Shown: piece after piece, positions 23,360 to 35,364 of the stretch
Numbering within the stretch: position 1 is the first letter of the stretch
How the letters are laid out: every line of letters begins with the position of its first letter
NCBI GenBank assembly: GCA_003254905.1
Contig: QANU01062782.1
Span: 1-64,000 of the forward strand
From: Nissolia schottii
Lineage: Eukaryota > Streptophyta > Magnoliopsida > Fabales > Fabaceae
Reading direction: 5' to 3'
DNA: 64,000 nt
The notes under the pieces: model-generated
Told to the model about the DNA's origin: nothing
Seen by the model: only the letters and a program-made list of their open reading frames with translations
The model's database searches: none
Program-made: the position numbers and the translations under genes

Positions 23360-24186
23360 ATGGCAAAGTCGTTGAGATCAAAGAGGGAGAAGAGGCTGAG
23401 GGCTATTCGCAGGGAGATGGTTGAGCCTCTCTATGAACCGAAAGAAGCTGCAAAGCTGGCCGCCCAAGAAGCTGCCCTTGCTGCACCTAAGCTGCCAGTT
23501 CGCCTCCCATCAAACTCTGCCATGGACGCTTCCACCTCTGCTAACGACACCAATATGGGTATCTTATCATCTCTGTTACTTTATTTCTTCCCTCTGCTTC
23601 TTTGTTTGTGAGGAATCAGTTGATTGATGTGTATTTCAATGAGAGGTTCTAATCTTATGGTGGTTTTGTGAATGAATTTATGAGTATAAATATGTTAAAA
23701 TGCATTAAATGGAGTGAATTTGATAAGCCTGGAATTGATCTTAATACTATTTGGGAGAGTGTGTGTGTGTGTTTTGTATGCAATATATCACAAAGCCTGG
23801 AATTGGGTCTGACTGGAACTAAGTTTAGAAGATGGTGTTGATTTACTTTGCATATCATTTGTCACTTCATGTTCATTGGGCATCAAGTCATCAACAAAAA
23901 ATTATTGTGAAGTGTTGCACAATAAAATTATGTTAAAAGGAAAATTCCCTACTGTGTTTCAAAAAAATAGTATGCATTGGAATTTGGTTGCCTTGCAAGC
24001 ACAATCTAATATCTTGTCTTGTATCTGCTTTTGAATTTGGTAGATGTGGAGATGGCTGATGGCAATCAAAGCATGACTTCGTTAAAGCCTAGTGGTGGGA
24101 TATCGAAGAAATCCCTAAAGAAATTGAAGATAGCTAAGAAGAAGAGCCGTGGCAAGGGAAAGCCAAAGAGGAAGCGTCACATATAA
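23360..24186 (+). CDS. LLP-homolog-like (DUF2423) small basic nuclear protein
   Basis: Two exons, 23360-23558 and 24044-24186, join in frame (GT-AG, phase 1) to 113 codons. The N-terminus MAKSLRSKREKRLRAIRR is the signature of the DUF2423 / 'learning-associated protein' (LLP homolog) family, small basic proteins found across eukaryotes and associated with the nucleolus. The middle (about 30-50) is Ala/Lys-rich and probably helical. The C-terminus (about 85-113) is a Lys/Arg-rich tail ending GKPKRKRHI, a likely nuclear/nucleolar targeting and RNA-binding segment. Biochemical function in plants is not known to me. I chose the ATG at 23360 because the family start is conserved there. Confidence 0.88.
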
Positions 24187-26121
24187 CTCCAGTAAAGAAT
24201 GGTCATGATTTCGTTCTTTGATCCTCTGTGGCATTTAACATCTAAAACCTAGTAGTTTAGCTTCCAAAATGTTATGAGCCTGAGACTTGAAAATAGTTAA
24301 ATGTCTACTTTGGCATGAGTTTTTACCGGTATTAGCACATTGAAACTGCTTAGCAGAAGTGTTTGACGGACATCATCCTTTACAACATTTAGTTTACCCT
24401 TTCATTTAGCAGTGTTACCTACCAATAGCGTGTATGATGTAAACACAAATTCGTGGAACTTTCGATGTTTCCTATATCAATATGATCTCTGACTTGGAGC
24501 ATTGACTGTTTGACTCAATGCTTTGATACCATGGTTGTGGAATTTGTTATTGTAGGTTGCGGCCTAGTTGGAGCTTCTATTCGTGAAGAGTGAAAAGACT
24601 GGTCAAATTTTGATCGAAATGAAGATCATTCTAATCTCATCATTTTGAGCTGTGGACCTTTTTATTAACTAGATATTAAGGAACACAATTTAGATGTAGA
24701 AGAGGTTATGTTGAAGACTTGTTATTATGAACATGAAGGATTGGATGTTCAATTCCATCGTGTTTTTAGTGTGGAATTTTTTTGTGTTTATTTCTACATC
24801 ATTTTAGTGTTCTCGTAGAGTCTTTTGTTCCTTTTAGCTCCAGCTCTAAAAATGGATCAAACCCTTCACAGGCGTAATTGGCTCCAGCTGCAAGACGATT
24901 GAAGGAAAGTTCTCAAATGAAAAGCTTCAGCTTTCTCAAATGAGGCTATACAAAACTATAGTTGAAACTTGAACACCTCGATACTAAACATTTTTCTTTA
25001 TACTTCGTTCTAAATGTTTTTAACGCTTTTCTCAATAATCTTAATTAAGTAGTTCTATTTAAATAAAGTTGATCTTCGTTCCAATTCTCACTTTTGCTAT
25101 TTACGCTGTCAATTAGTTGGTGATTAACTAGATTGCAATTATTAATACAAGTTGTAGCTAAACTAATTAGAAGTAATCAGAAAAAAAAAGCCAAAATTGA
25201 GCCGAGAAGATAACTAACAAGACAAATGGATTAGACAAGAATGTAGAGGACTACTGAAAGCAGAAAATCTCTGTTGAAGACGAATTTAGCCATTAAACTT
25301 GTAAACAATTACGAATGTAGGCGAATCTGTACAAAAAGTAAAAAGATTTGTTCTAAGAGACAAACAGAAGGGTGAATACGTAGTGAAACAAAACATATCC
25401 CAATTACATTACAAGTTAGATACATGATAGACTCTCAAAACCATTGTAAAAAAAAAACACATCATTTTCCTAAAATAAAATATGCGACAGGTGGATATAT
25501 ATGATATGCTGGATGCCATTCCGCAGTGCTGTGATATTGAAATATTCATGAAACGTAGATGCAATGGTACAAGGACGATGATGTCATTACCCTTATAAGC
25601 CACGAATCTTATTATTTAAACATCTAAAGAGGGCATAAGGAAAAAAAAAAAAAATATTGCATGATGGTATACACTTATCGATACCTATATTACGAATTAT
25701 GATGTGAACATAGTAATGTCTAACAAATAGATTAATAAATAAAATAAAAGAATGTATGAGCAAGCCATTGCAAGATGTAAGATTTATATCGATGACGATG
25801 TTTACTTCACCCTTAATGCCTGGCCTCATAAAATAATATGCCGTGCCGGCCAATGACATTAAAACAAGTTTGGATTGTTGTAAAAAAAAATTAGTGAGTA
25901 GATTAGATGATAGAAACTTTTAATTTTATCATGAGCATATATAGTCAACTCAAAAACATTTTATTATCTGTAGACCTCTTACAGTTTCAGAATGAAGCAC
26001 GTTATACTAACACTATGCTCTTTCAAAATAAATAATTAACGGTTGTAAACTTTTCTTTCATATAAGAAAAATATAATGGTTGTAACTTTTCCAGGACCAC
26101 TCCCACTTAGTAAATTTATTG
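24187..26121. other. Intergenic AT-rich spacer
   Basis: It begins with the probable 3' UTR of the DUF2423 gene. Beyond about 24800 it is AT-rich, with no frame or repeat that I can assign. It ends at the ATTAA target site of the nested retrotransposon. Confidence 0.45.
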
Positions 26122-27869
26122 ATTAATGTATTGAAGGGGTACAATTTGGATCCTAGAGCTCTTCTGTGGGTTTGGTGTAACAACCCTACTTTTTCCCTTA
26201 AGTTAAAATGCTGTTTAGGAAATAATTAAAAATATAATAAGAAGGAAAAGGTGAGATAAAAATGAAATAAAATTCAAATATTAAATTTTATCTCTGTAAT
26301 ATTAGTTAAAATAATAATTCTGCGATCTCGTGGCGTCTGGTGACGTTCGGGTCGAAATTAGGGTTTTATTATAATTTCCTCACGACTCACAGGAGTCTGT
26401 AAAATATATTAATATGAAATTAAATTTAAGAATAGTCCAACTAAGATTTAAATATTAACAAGGATAATTAATAGGTCACAACGGTGTGTCCGGAATATTT
26501 TTAGGACGTTCGGACATAAATAATTAATGAGCAAACATGACCTAAAAACACACTAAGGGCAAAATAGGAAATATACATGGCCATGGGACTAAGAAAAGCC
26601 CACGGCAGCCCTTCCCCCCATGCAAACCCGAAACACACATACACAAAACACACCAAAGTCATTTCATTTCTTCTTCCTAAGTTCTAAGGCTTCAAGCTCC
26701 ATAATCATCAAAGTTCAACCATCATCCTTTGTTCTCATCATCATCAATCATTCTCAAATCCATCAAGAAGGCAAGCTAGCATCAAGGTTAAGAGTTTCTC
26801 TTCAAGTGGAAGCAAGAGCATCAAGTTCCATAACCCTAACCTCCATAACCTAGGTTTTTGTTCTTTCTTGGAAAGAAAAGTTCAAGCAAGCCATCAAGCT
26901 TCAAGTTCATCTTTCTCATCATCATAATTCATTCCTAAGTCCATAAGGAAGGCAAATCAAGAGTAGTTGGTGAGTTTTCATCCCTTGGTGAAGAACCAAG
27001 CTTCCATAACCTATGTTGCCCTAATTATGTCAAGTATTTCATCTTAGGTCAAGGAGACTTCAAACAAGCAAGCAAGGCTTGATTTCCTCTTCCTTCTAGC
27101 ATCAACAAGTTCTTGAGGAAGTGGGTAACTCTAGTTCCTCACCTCTTTGATGGTGACTAAGTGTTGTGTGCTTGTATGTGTATGTATGTGAATTTTGAGT
27201 TTATGGACATAAATGCTAGAAATGATGTTAGGACTTAGGAAGACAATTCTGAAGGGTCTTGTGACCTGGATTAGATAGGATTATTGTGCTTGAATTATGT
27301 GTGAAACTCAAGCAGGTGCCATGGGAAGCTAAGGGGAGAAAATGGAAGAGAAGAGCAATTCGGTTTTCATGTCTCGCACAGGGGCCGCTGAGCGGGGTCT
27401 CAGGCACCGCTGAGCGAGACAAGGCTTACGTGGAAAGTTAAAAAGATATTTTTAAAGTAAGGCGGTGGAAGAAAATTCGGGAAAGTTGCAGCCGCTGAGC
27501 GATAAGGTTAGTACCGCTGAGCGATACAACCTTTATCGCTGGGCGCAAAGGCTCAAACCGCTGAGCGAACATCAGTTTTCGCTGAGCGGCTTGAGACTAG
27601 AGAAAGCTATGGCACCCTCTTGAGGCTCATAGACTAGTATTTGATGCTGTATCTGTGATCGTTAGTTGAATTGTATGAATGTAGATGCTGTACATGAAGG
27701 AAATGTACTAAACATGTATATGTCATGTAATCTGTGATGATATCTGTAGCATTCCATGCATTCATGATACACCTAGTTAAAGACATGATAATTAACTCTG
27801 AGATAAGTAAAGATGCTGAAATGAACCATAGGGAACCAGTATGCCATGCTGCAGGTACCAAAATGCGGA

Positions 27870-28328
27870 AAAGGGCCAATGCCCAATGCTGCTGAAAAAG
27901 GGCCAATGCCCAATGCTGCTGAAAAAGGGCCAATGCCCAATGCTGCTGAAAAAGGGCCAATGCCCAATGCTGCTGAAAAAGGGCCAATGCCCAATGCTGC
28001 TGAAAAAGGGCCAATGCCCAATGCTGCTGAAAAAGGGCCAATGCCCAATGCTGCTGAAAAAGGGCCAATGCCCAATGCTGCTGAAAAAGGGCCAATGCCC
28101 AATGCTGCTGAAAAAGGGCCAATGCCCAATGCTGCTGAAAAAGGGCCAATGCCCAATGCTGCTGAAAAAGGGCCAATGCCCAATGCTGCTGAAAAAGGGC
28201 CAATGCCCAATGCTGCTGAAAAAGGGCCAATGCCCAATGCTGCTGAAAAAGGGCCAATGCCCAATGCTGCTGAAAAAGGGCCAATGCCCAATGCTGCTGA
28301 AAAAGGGCCAATGCCCAATGCTGCTGAA
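27870..28328. repeat. 27-bp minisatellite, 17 perfect tandem units
   Basis: The unit contains GGGCCAATGCCCAATGCTGC followed by TGAAAAA. Seventeen units are identical or nearly so; diverged half-units flank the block on both sides (27846-27869 and 28329-28376). As 27 is divisible by three and the unit has no stop in several frames, long artificial open frames run through the block on both strands. Each unit contains GGGC-CAAT-GCCC, a small hairpin. There is no start context, codon bias or conserved partner to suggest a real protein. Confidence 0.97.
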
Positions 28329-28433
28329 ACAGGGCAAATGCCCAATGCTGAAATTGGCTATATGCCACATGCTGAACAGGCCGTGATCACGTGAGCCACT
28401 ATGATCCCACTTCAGGAGGTCGAGGCATCCTGA

Positions 28434-28640
28434 ATGTGGAAGCCCGCCACAGGTGGTGTCGATATGGCATACCTGGAGGTGTGCGGTTACCACGCCTATG
28501 CATTGTCGAAAGGGGGCAAGCTTAGGTGGGGGTACAATATCCGCCCACTGTCGAGGGGTCCCGAGGGGGCACACGGCAGGTGGAAGCCCACCGCAGTAAG
28601 GTCTAGACAGTGTCGGCCTATACTGAGGGTGTGAGGTTAT
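28434..28640. repeat. Imperfect ~145-bp-offset internal duplication in the inner LTR
   Basis: 'gtggaagcccgccacag' at about 28436 and 'gtggaagcccaccgcag' at about 28580 begin two related segments that both end near 'gaggtgtgcggtta' / 'gagggtgtgaggtta'. They are diverged copies within the same LTR. Confidence 0.65.
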
Positions 28641-30097
28641 TCCATCATACTAGTGTCAACAGAGGACATTACTATGGTGGGAATAACACACATTCTGTTA
28701 TGCTGTTACATTCTATTATGCTGTTACATTCTGTTAGACATGTTATTCTGATAATTCTGTCATGTTTATGCTGCTGACTATGCTACATATATTCTGTTGA
28801 TTCTGTTATGTTTACTTTGGATGACTATGTGATGCATACTCCGATGATTCTGTTATGCTGAATGTACTCTGATTATATGTTGTTATTCAGTTTGATTGGA
28901 ATGTATGATCTGCTGTTATGCCGTACCGTCAAGAGCACGCTCAAGACGGTTTACACGAAATATTAATCAGCACGAGAATGTAGTAAGCAAGAGTAGTTCC
29001 CATGTCACATATTAATGCAAATAAAGCCGTTCAGATAGGCCAGATAATAAATGGTAGGGACTTTAGTATGTATGTTCACTAGAGATCTCTGAGCGGCCTG
29101 AAGTCCGACATAATCTGATACGAGACTCAGGAACTAAAGTTATTTCCACTGAGAACCTACCGTTCTCATCCCCACTGTTTTATGACTTTAGGTACAGAAG
29201 ATGATGAGTCCTATTTTGAGGATGCGGATGAGCCGCCAGCTGAGCCATGAGCGGCTAGGAGATAGTTAGACATTTACATTTTGCCAAGGACATACTGAGT
29301 AGCATTCCAGTAGTCCTTGTATTTTGTTGCTGTGTATTCTGGATTATGTATTTGATATGTTGATCTATGTACATATTATGTATATCTTATACTATGTGAC
29401 CTTGTATGGTGGACCCACTGGATGTATATTACAGATTCTAATTATGATAATGTTATCCGCATTGTTATATTTGTTTTACTCCAACGCATGGCTCTATTTT
29501 AGTATTGATGCGATACAAGCAAAAGTTTAAAATGGGTCCTTATTTTCGTGAGCAACGATTATTTTCAAAAGATAACTATGGACCAAGGTATTCCGACCAA
29601 GTAGACAACAACCTAGTGAGCTTTGTTTACTACCTGCAAGGACTTCGACGCTCAAGTCAGTGAAGGTTTGAAGCAATAGGGGAATCAAAGGGGGAGATGG
29701 GTTCTGGGCGTACCTGGTGTGCTGTTTAGGTTTAAATACCTGAGTGGTGGCTGTAAATTCCCCTATCCTGGCGATCTTTCCGTTGAGTTGGCCTCTGAGG
29801 ATCGTGGAGCGCGAGTCCTTGGAGGGAGGATATGACGGGGCTAGAATCTATCTGATCGTTGGCGGGGCGATAACTCGGGTCAGGTTGATCTGCTGACCTT
29901 TGGGTTTAGGTTCCAAGATGAGTCTTAATGGCCCAGTCTATAACAGGAGCCCCCCAGCTCGGAGTTTGAAGTGAAGCTCCGTGGTCCGAGTTAGATACGT
30001 GTGTGCCATCTCGAAATTGTTCCGTGGAAAAAGGTTCCGTGGTATTAGAGACGTATGATAATATGAATTTGTTCCGTGGAAGCTTATGCGTTTTATG

Positions 30098-30215
30098 ATT
30101 TTATTGCTCTTGGTTTGGTACCGGGCTTATGACTTGGTTATTTTATTGCTCTTGGTTTTGTACCGGGCTTATGACTTGGTTATTTTATTACTCTCGGTTT
30201 TGGTTATCGGGCTAA
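30098..30215. repeat. ~44-bp tandem repeat, 2.7 copies
   Basis: 'tattgctcttggtttggtac' followed by 'cgggcttatgacttggtta' is present twice almost exactly and a third time in diverged, partial form. It lies in the 3' untranslated part of the outer retrotransposon. Confidence 0.8.
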
Positions 30216-30290
30216 AGTAATTTTTCTTTCCGCGGATTGTTGTCGATGCCCGAGTGATCAGTTCGAGGGAATTATTTCTTTACCGCTTTT

Positions 30291-30690
30291 TGATAAGTGC
30301 CCAAAATACCCAATTTTCATCGTTCAAAATGGCACTTATTCTCACATATTTTAAAGAATTATCTAATTAAATCTTTATGTTTTGTAGGATATTAATATAT
30401 TTTGAAGAATGGATGCAAGCATAATTTATAAAGAATAATCCCATGAAGAATGGAAAGAAAGGGCAGAATTGAAAAAATGCTTAAAAGAGAAGATTCTGGA
30501 CGAAGCGTCGCTCAGCGAGGAACAAGTCACCGCTCAGCGCATAAGGAAGAATCGCTCAGCGATGGAACCTGTATCGCTGAGCGAAAGTACGTCGGCAGCC
30601 ACTTGCGTCGGCGCATTTATTGCGCCAGCTGGAGCCAACTCAGATTGCGGCGCCGCCCTGACACGACTTGACCGCCGCCCTGCAAAAGCT
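30291..30690 (+). mobile_element. Start of a further nested repeat element, cut by the N gap
   Basis: At 30291 the outer-element sequence gives way to TGATAAGTGCCCAAAATACC, an LTR-like start. Further in lie three CGCTCAGCG and one CGCTGAGCG motifs (30507-30587). It continues into the N run, so length and identity are unknown. The other border is not visible after 31580. Confidence 0.45.
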
Positions 30691-31579
30691 NNNNNNNNNN
30701 NNNNNNNNNNNNNNNNNNNNNNNNNNNNNNNNNNNNNNNNNNNNNNNNNNNNNNNNNNNNNNNNNNNNNNNNNNNNNNNNNNNNNNNNNNNNNNNNNNNN
30801 NNNNNNNNNNNNNNNNNNNNNNNNNNNNNNNNNNNNNNNNNNNNNNNNNNNNNNNNNNNNNNNNNNNNNNNNNNNNNNNNNNNNNNNNNNNNNNNNNNNN
30901 NNNNNNNNNNNNNNNNNNNNNNNNNNNNNNNNNNNNNNNNNNNNNNNNNNNNNNNNNNNNNNNNNNNNNNNNNNNNNNNNNNNNNNNNNNNNNNNNNNNN
31001 NNNNNNNNNNNNNNNNNNNNNNNNNNNNNNNNNNNNNNNNNNNNNNNNNNNNNNNNNNNNNNNNNNNNNNNNNNNNNNNNNNNNNNNNNNNNNNNNNNNN
31101 NNNNNNNNNNNNNNNNNNNNNNNNNNNNNNNNNNNNNNNNNNNNNNNNNNNNNNNNNNNNNNNNNNNNNNNNNNNNNNNNNNNNNNNNNNNNNNNNNNNN
31201 NNNNNNNNNNNNNNNNNNNNNNNNNNNNNNNNNNNNNNNNNNNNNNNNNNNNNNNNNNNNNNNNNNNNNNNNNNNNNNNNNNNNNNNNNNNNNNNNNNNN
31301 NNNNNNNNNNNNNNNNNNNNNNNNNNNNNNNNNNNNNNNNNNNNNNNNNNNNNNNNNNNNNNNNNNNNNNNNNNNNNNNNNNNNNNNNNNNNNNNNNNNN
31401 NNNNNNNNNNNNNNNNNNNNNNNNNNNNNNNNNNNNNNNNNNNNNNNNNNNNNNNNNNNNNNNNNNNNNNNNNNNNNNNNNNNNNNNNNNNNNNNNNNNN
31501 NNNNNNNNNNNNNNNNNNNNNNNNNNNNNNNNNNNNNNNNNNNNNNNNNNNNNNNNNNNNNNNNNNNNNNNNNNNNNNN
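30691..31579. other. Assembly gap, 889 N
   Basis: Unread bases inside the nested retrotransposon. Frames that appear to run through this gap are meaningless. Confidence 1.
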
Positions 31580-31959
31580 GTGTCAAGATCCGAGAAAGTG
31601 GTTAAAAAGGCTTTCATCACTTTTCCAGCGGTTTTTTCTAATGCTTGACCATGAAAAGTATTGGTGCCTGACCATGAAAAGTATTGACAATACTGCATTT
31701 ATTGTTTCATACTAGGGTTACTGTTTCCCTGGAGAAACTCACGAGATCTTCCTTGAACCTTCTCCATCATCTCGGGCTCCATCTCGGGAAGGTTGACTTC
31801 TTATGGCCTGCATATCTTCTTCTTGGTATAAGTACTTCTCGGCTGCTCTTGTATCTTTATCAAACTTCACAGAGGTTGTTTAGACAAATTCTTCACAAAT
31901 GGGCTACCCTTTTTGAGCCCGTTTGTGAGGCCCATTAGTACTACCTGTGGTTGCAAATC

Positions 31960-32830
31960 TTCTACTGGGCGCATTCTTGGTAGAAGCAGTCCAGGTATTA
32001 GCGGAGCGACTCGTCTCCTCTTTGTATTACTCCTAAGAGGCTTACTGTTGTCTTAGGTTTTGTCCTCCAAGTGGTAAAGTTAGCCAGAAAATGATCTGCC
32101 AAATCGTCAAAGGATTGGATCGTAAAACGGGTGGGAATGCATTAAACTATACTAAGACTCATTTCCTCAGAGTAACCGAGAACGATTTGCATTGGATGGT
32201 GTCTGAGGCTCCGTCCAACACTATCTTGTAACCAAAAGAATCTAAGTGATGCTGAGGGTCTATGGTCCCATCATACGGTTCCATGTTCGTGGGAGGATAG
32301 AAACTGTATGCGGGCATCGTGTTGAGAATTTCATCTGCGAAAGGGTGGTTCTCCTTCGCTTTCACCTTCCTCACCCCAGTGCATGCTTTTTCAGCATTGT
32401 GGGTGGTTACTTTCGTGAACACCTTGTACATGGATTCATGTGCCTCTTTGTTTGTCAATGATTTACTTTGGTCATCACTGCGGTTAAGACCATCGATGTG
32501 GCGCTTCCTCTCGCGAGCCTCTTGTATGATCTGTTTTTGTTTTCGCTCTGCGTCCTTCTTGGCTTTCTCAGCTGCAACGTGAATTTCTCTTAGCTTCTTC
32601 CTCTCCTCTTCTGCTTGTGTTAGTTGTAGTAGAGCCACTTCCAGTCGCGCAATTTTCTATGCCTGGGTCCTGACCACATCAGCAAGGTTTGGGGGAGGGG
32701 GCAGATCACTGTCAATAGGTGGCTCTTGCGGTTGGTTGGGTGGTGGTGGTGGGGGTGCTATTGGCTCGGGAGAAGGTGGAGGTAGTTGGGAAGGTGGAGC
32801 ATGGATTCATACGGATATTGATCCGCGGGT
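31960..32830 (-). pseudogene. Ty3-gypsy gag remnant
   Basis: Reading the minus strand from about 32830, a proline-rich N-terminus (PPPSPEPIAPPPPPPNQPQ region, about 32690-32790) is followed by a Lys/Glu-rich coiled coil (about 32460-32640). Next comes the plant gag signature with HPFADEIL and EPYDGTIDPQHHLDSF (about 32215-32330). Further on, SFDDLADHF and TWRTKPKTTVSLL follow in another frame (about 32030-32115). The copy has frameshifts and in-frame stops (one near 32652) and is not functional. It belongs to the outer retrotransposon and fixes its direction. Confidence 0.82.
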
Positions 32831-33302
32831 CTCCCTAGATGTTGCTACATGGGATGTTTTTCTGGTGTGTTTGGGTGACATGGTGGCAAAGATTCTTCAG
32901 GGTCCAAAAAAGGTGTCAATGTATCGAAGGGGTACAATTTGGATCATGGAGTTCCTCTACGGGTTCAGGGTCGCCGGGATGAGTATTTGTAAGGACTCCG
33001 ACGCTCAAGTCAGTGAAGGTTCAAAGCAATAGGGGAATCAAAGGGGAGATGGGTTTTGGGCGTACCTGGTGTGCTATTTAGGTTTAAATACCTGAGTGGT
33101 GACCGTGAATTCCGCTATCTCGGGGATCTTTCCGTTGAGTTGACCTCCGAGGATTGTGGACCGTTACTCTCTGGAGGGAGGATATCATGGGGTGAGAATC
33201 TCTCTGATCGTTGGAGGGGTGATAACTCGGGTTGAGTTGATTCGCATACCTTCGGGTTTAGGTTCCAAGATAGGCCTTAATGGCCCAGGCTATAACAATT
33301 AA

Positions 33303-35028
33303 CTACTTCTCTAAAATATTCTTAGTTATTTTTAGTCATTAAGTTAAGTAGAGTGTTTGAACTTCACATCTTTTTATAAAATATATTAGGTTAAATTTTT
33401 TAGGTGATAACAAACCCAATAAATAATAAATACTTATGTTAAATAAGTAAATCTACAAATTCTTTAAATACTTATTTGTCATAAAATAAAAAATAATTAA
33501 GAAACATATTAAAAGATTTCTAAAACATATTAAAAGATTTCTAAGTACTTAAATAAAATTTATGAGTTATATATTATGAAAATATTTTCAAACAATTAGT
33601 TTTCTTAAAAAAAGAAAGAAGAGCATTTAATTTAGATAATGGAAATACTTAACTATATAAGAATGGCAATAGACACATAAAAGTGGCAATAGTCTCTCCT
33701 TAAAAAGGAGTATAGAAAAATATTATGTTATAAAAACATGTGACGTAAATATTAAATTCAAACTTTAAACTATTTCTATTATTATACGTAAGTTGCATCA
33801 AAATTTAGGATATATAATATGCAGTTACGGTTACTTATTTTCACAATGGTAAATGTGTCTGATAAAAAAGGAGACAGTATTTCAGAACAGTTTCTATTCC
33901 TTTCAGATGATAAAAATAATGACGAAAATGAAATCTGCAGTATTAAAAGCGAGAGATCTAAATTCTCGTGAAGTTATATAGTTTGTTTCGGCTTAAAAAA
34001 TAATAAAAAATTATTTATTGTTATATAGTGTAGAAAATTCAAAACAATTTTTAAAAAAAAAAAACTTATTTCTTTTAGCTTATGATTTAAAGTTGTAAAA
34101 TAATTTCTTTTGGAATTCAAAATATTTTTCAAAAACTATCTAAATTTATAAAAACTAACTCTTAGTAAAATAAAATGCAATTTTGTTTTTGTGAAATAAG
34201 TTGAAATAAAGGTACCATAAAATGATCTAGCATTAACGGGATGCTACTTAGGGTTTGTTTGATTTTAAAAATATATATTTAATTTTATATATTTTATAAT
34301 ATTAATTATAAAACTATTGCCTTGTTTTCATTCTGTCAAATTTTTTGGTTATAGGATTTTGCATAGAAAACAAACAATATTTTTTTTAGAAATTTTTTTA
34401 TATAAAATCCTAAAAATAATGTGAGAGTCCTATAATTAAAATTAAAAAATAAAATATTTTCTGAAACCAAAACGACCATTAGCTTGCCAACCGTCTCGAG
34501 ATAAGAAAAAAAAATTAGAGTATTAGTTTTGAATACAATGTCAATTGTTACGGGGAAATCCATTTTAACATATCCTTGTTATTCAAGTTGGAATATTATC
34601 ATGATTCAATTTGTTTCTACTGTTCAGAATTTTCTCGGTGTCTTAAATTCTTCTAGATAAAATAACCAAAAAATTCTTCTAGATAAGATTTCAAGTCTTT
34701 CTACGTGCGAAGATATCATATATATACTACTACATACTATTACCCTTTGATGCATCTCTCAATCAGTAACATGGCACATTAGCCATACATGACCAATATT
34801 TCGTTGTTCCCATTTAAAAAAAAAAAATAATTTAGCACTGCCAATTTGTCAATCAATCTGTATTAATTTCAATTATCAAACCGATCTTTGGGCATTCGAT
34901 TATACGTACGTACATTTTCAAGTCTTGATAATTATTACATGTGAATATGTGACGGAAACATCACTATGAATTCAAAAGAAGCTTTGGGGACTGCATGCAT
35001 TGATTTTTCAAAGAGGCTATTTTTACAT
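33303..35028. other. Intergenic, very AT-rich
   Basis: No gene, RNA or clear repeat was recognised. Short homopolymer and ATT-rich tracts only. Confidence 0.45.
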
Positions 35029-35154
35029 TAAAGTTGGTGTAAATACAAAGTTTATTCTCTTATCCACATTATGAGGTTCACACTCATATTATGTGATATT
35101 AGTGTGTGTCTTATGATGTGTGTGAGAAAATATTTAGTGTATACACCAACTTTA
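35029..35154. mobile_element. MITE with 13-bp perfect terminal inverted repeats
   Basis: Left end TAAAGTTGGTGTA (35029-35041) and right end TACACCAACTTTA (35142-35154) are perfect inverted copies. The 126-base element has no coding capacity. Its interior resembles a segment downstream of the peroxidase gene (16527-16600). The target duplication is unclear. Confidence 0.75.
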
Positions 35155-35364
35155 GTATATAAATAACATTTTTATTTTATAAGTGTAAAATATTCAAACC
35201 CCAAACTTAAATGTTGAGAGAAACACAAAAAAAAATAAAATTAAAGTTACTCCATTCATTCCGTTTTAATTATTCATTTTTAATTTTTTAGAATTTTAAA
35301 ATATCTTTCTATGGACAATATCTAGATGTAATTATTTATTTTTTTCATTTATATTCCTAATTGT

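Larger units (their letters stand above)
26175..29632 (+). mobile_element. Inner insertion: long Ty3 (Tekay/Del-like) LTR, probably solo and 3' truncated
   Basis: This ~3.46-kb block sits inside the left LTR of the outer element. It starts TGTAACAACCCTAC, a typical start for the long LTRs of the Tekay/Del chromovirus clade. Its tail matches two other LTR fragments in the window (6293-6461 minus and 48287-49136 plus), but it lacks their last ~40-50 bases, so the right border is deleted and no target duplication can be seen. Inside are CGCTGAGCG motifs (27380-27595), a 27-bp minisatellite (27870-28328), an imperfect internal duplication (28434-28640) and a TTCTGTTATGCTG-rich tract (28690-28900). 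There is no gag or pol. The clade is an inference from the ends. Confidence 0.7.
26122..33302 (-). mobile_element. Nested Ty3-gypsy-type LTR retrotransposon (outer element), with target duplication
   Basis: The outer element spans 26127-33297 and is flanked on both sides by ATTAA (26122-26126 and 33298-33302), a perfect 5-bp target duplication. The right LTR is 32920-33297 (378 bp). The left LTR is split: its first ~46 bases are at 26127-26172 and the rest at about 29633-29945, because another element inserted between them. Both LTRs read TGTAT...CTATAACA on the plus strand. Transcription is on the minus strand: a gag remnant lies just inside the right LTR, and a purine-rich GAGCTGGGGGGCTCC (minus strand, 29946-29960) sits where the polypurine tract should be. 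The visible interior lacks protease, RT and integrase; 889 bases are unread (N). Confidence 0.88.

Noticed and set aside
27870-28328. Direct-repeat array resembling a CRISPR
   Set aside because: There are no unique spacers between repeats, and the genome is a plant; it is a simple minisatellite.
27634-28574. Long open frames on both strands through the 27-bp minisatellite (repeats such as KGPMPNAAE)
   Set aside because: They follow from a 27-base unit lacking stops, run on both strands and several frames at once, and lie inside an LTR without promoter or conserved domain.
30469-31698. Frames of 300-380 codons at 30.5-31.7 kb
   Set aside because: They consist almost entirely of the N gap.
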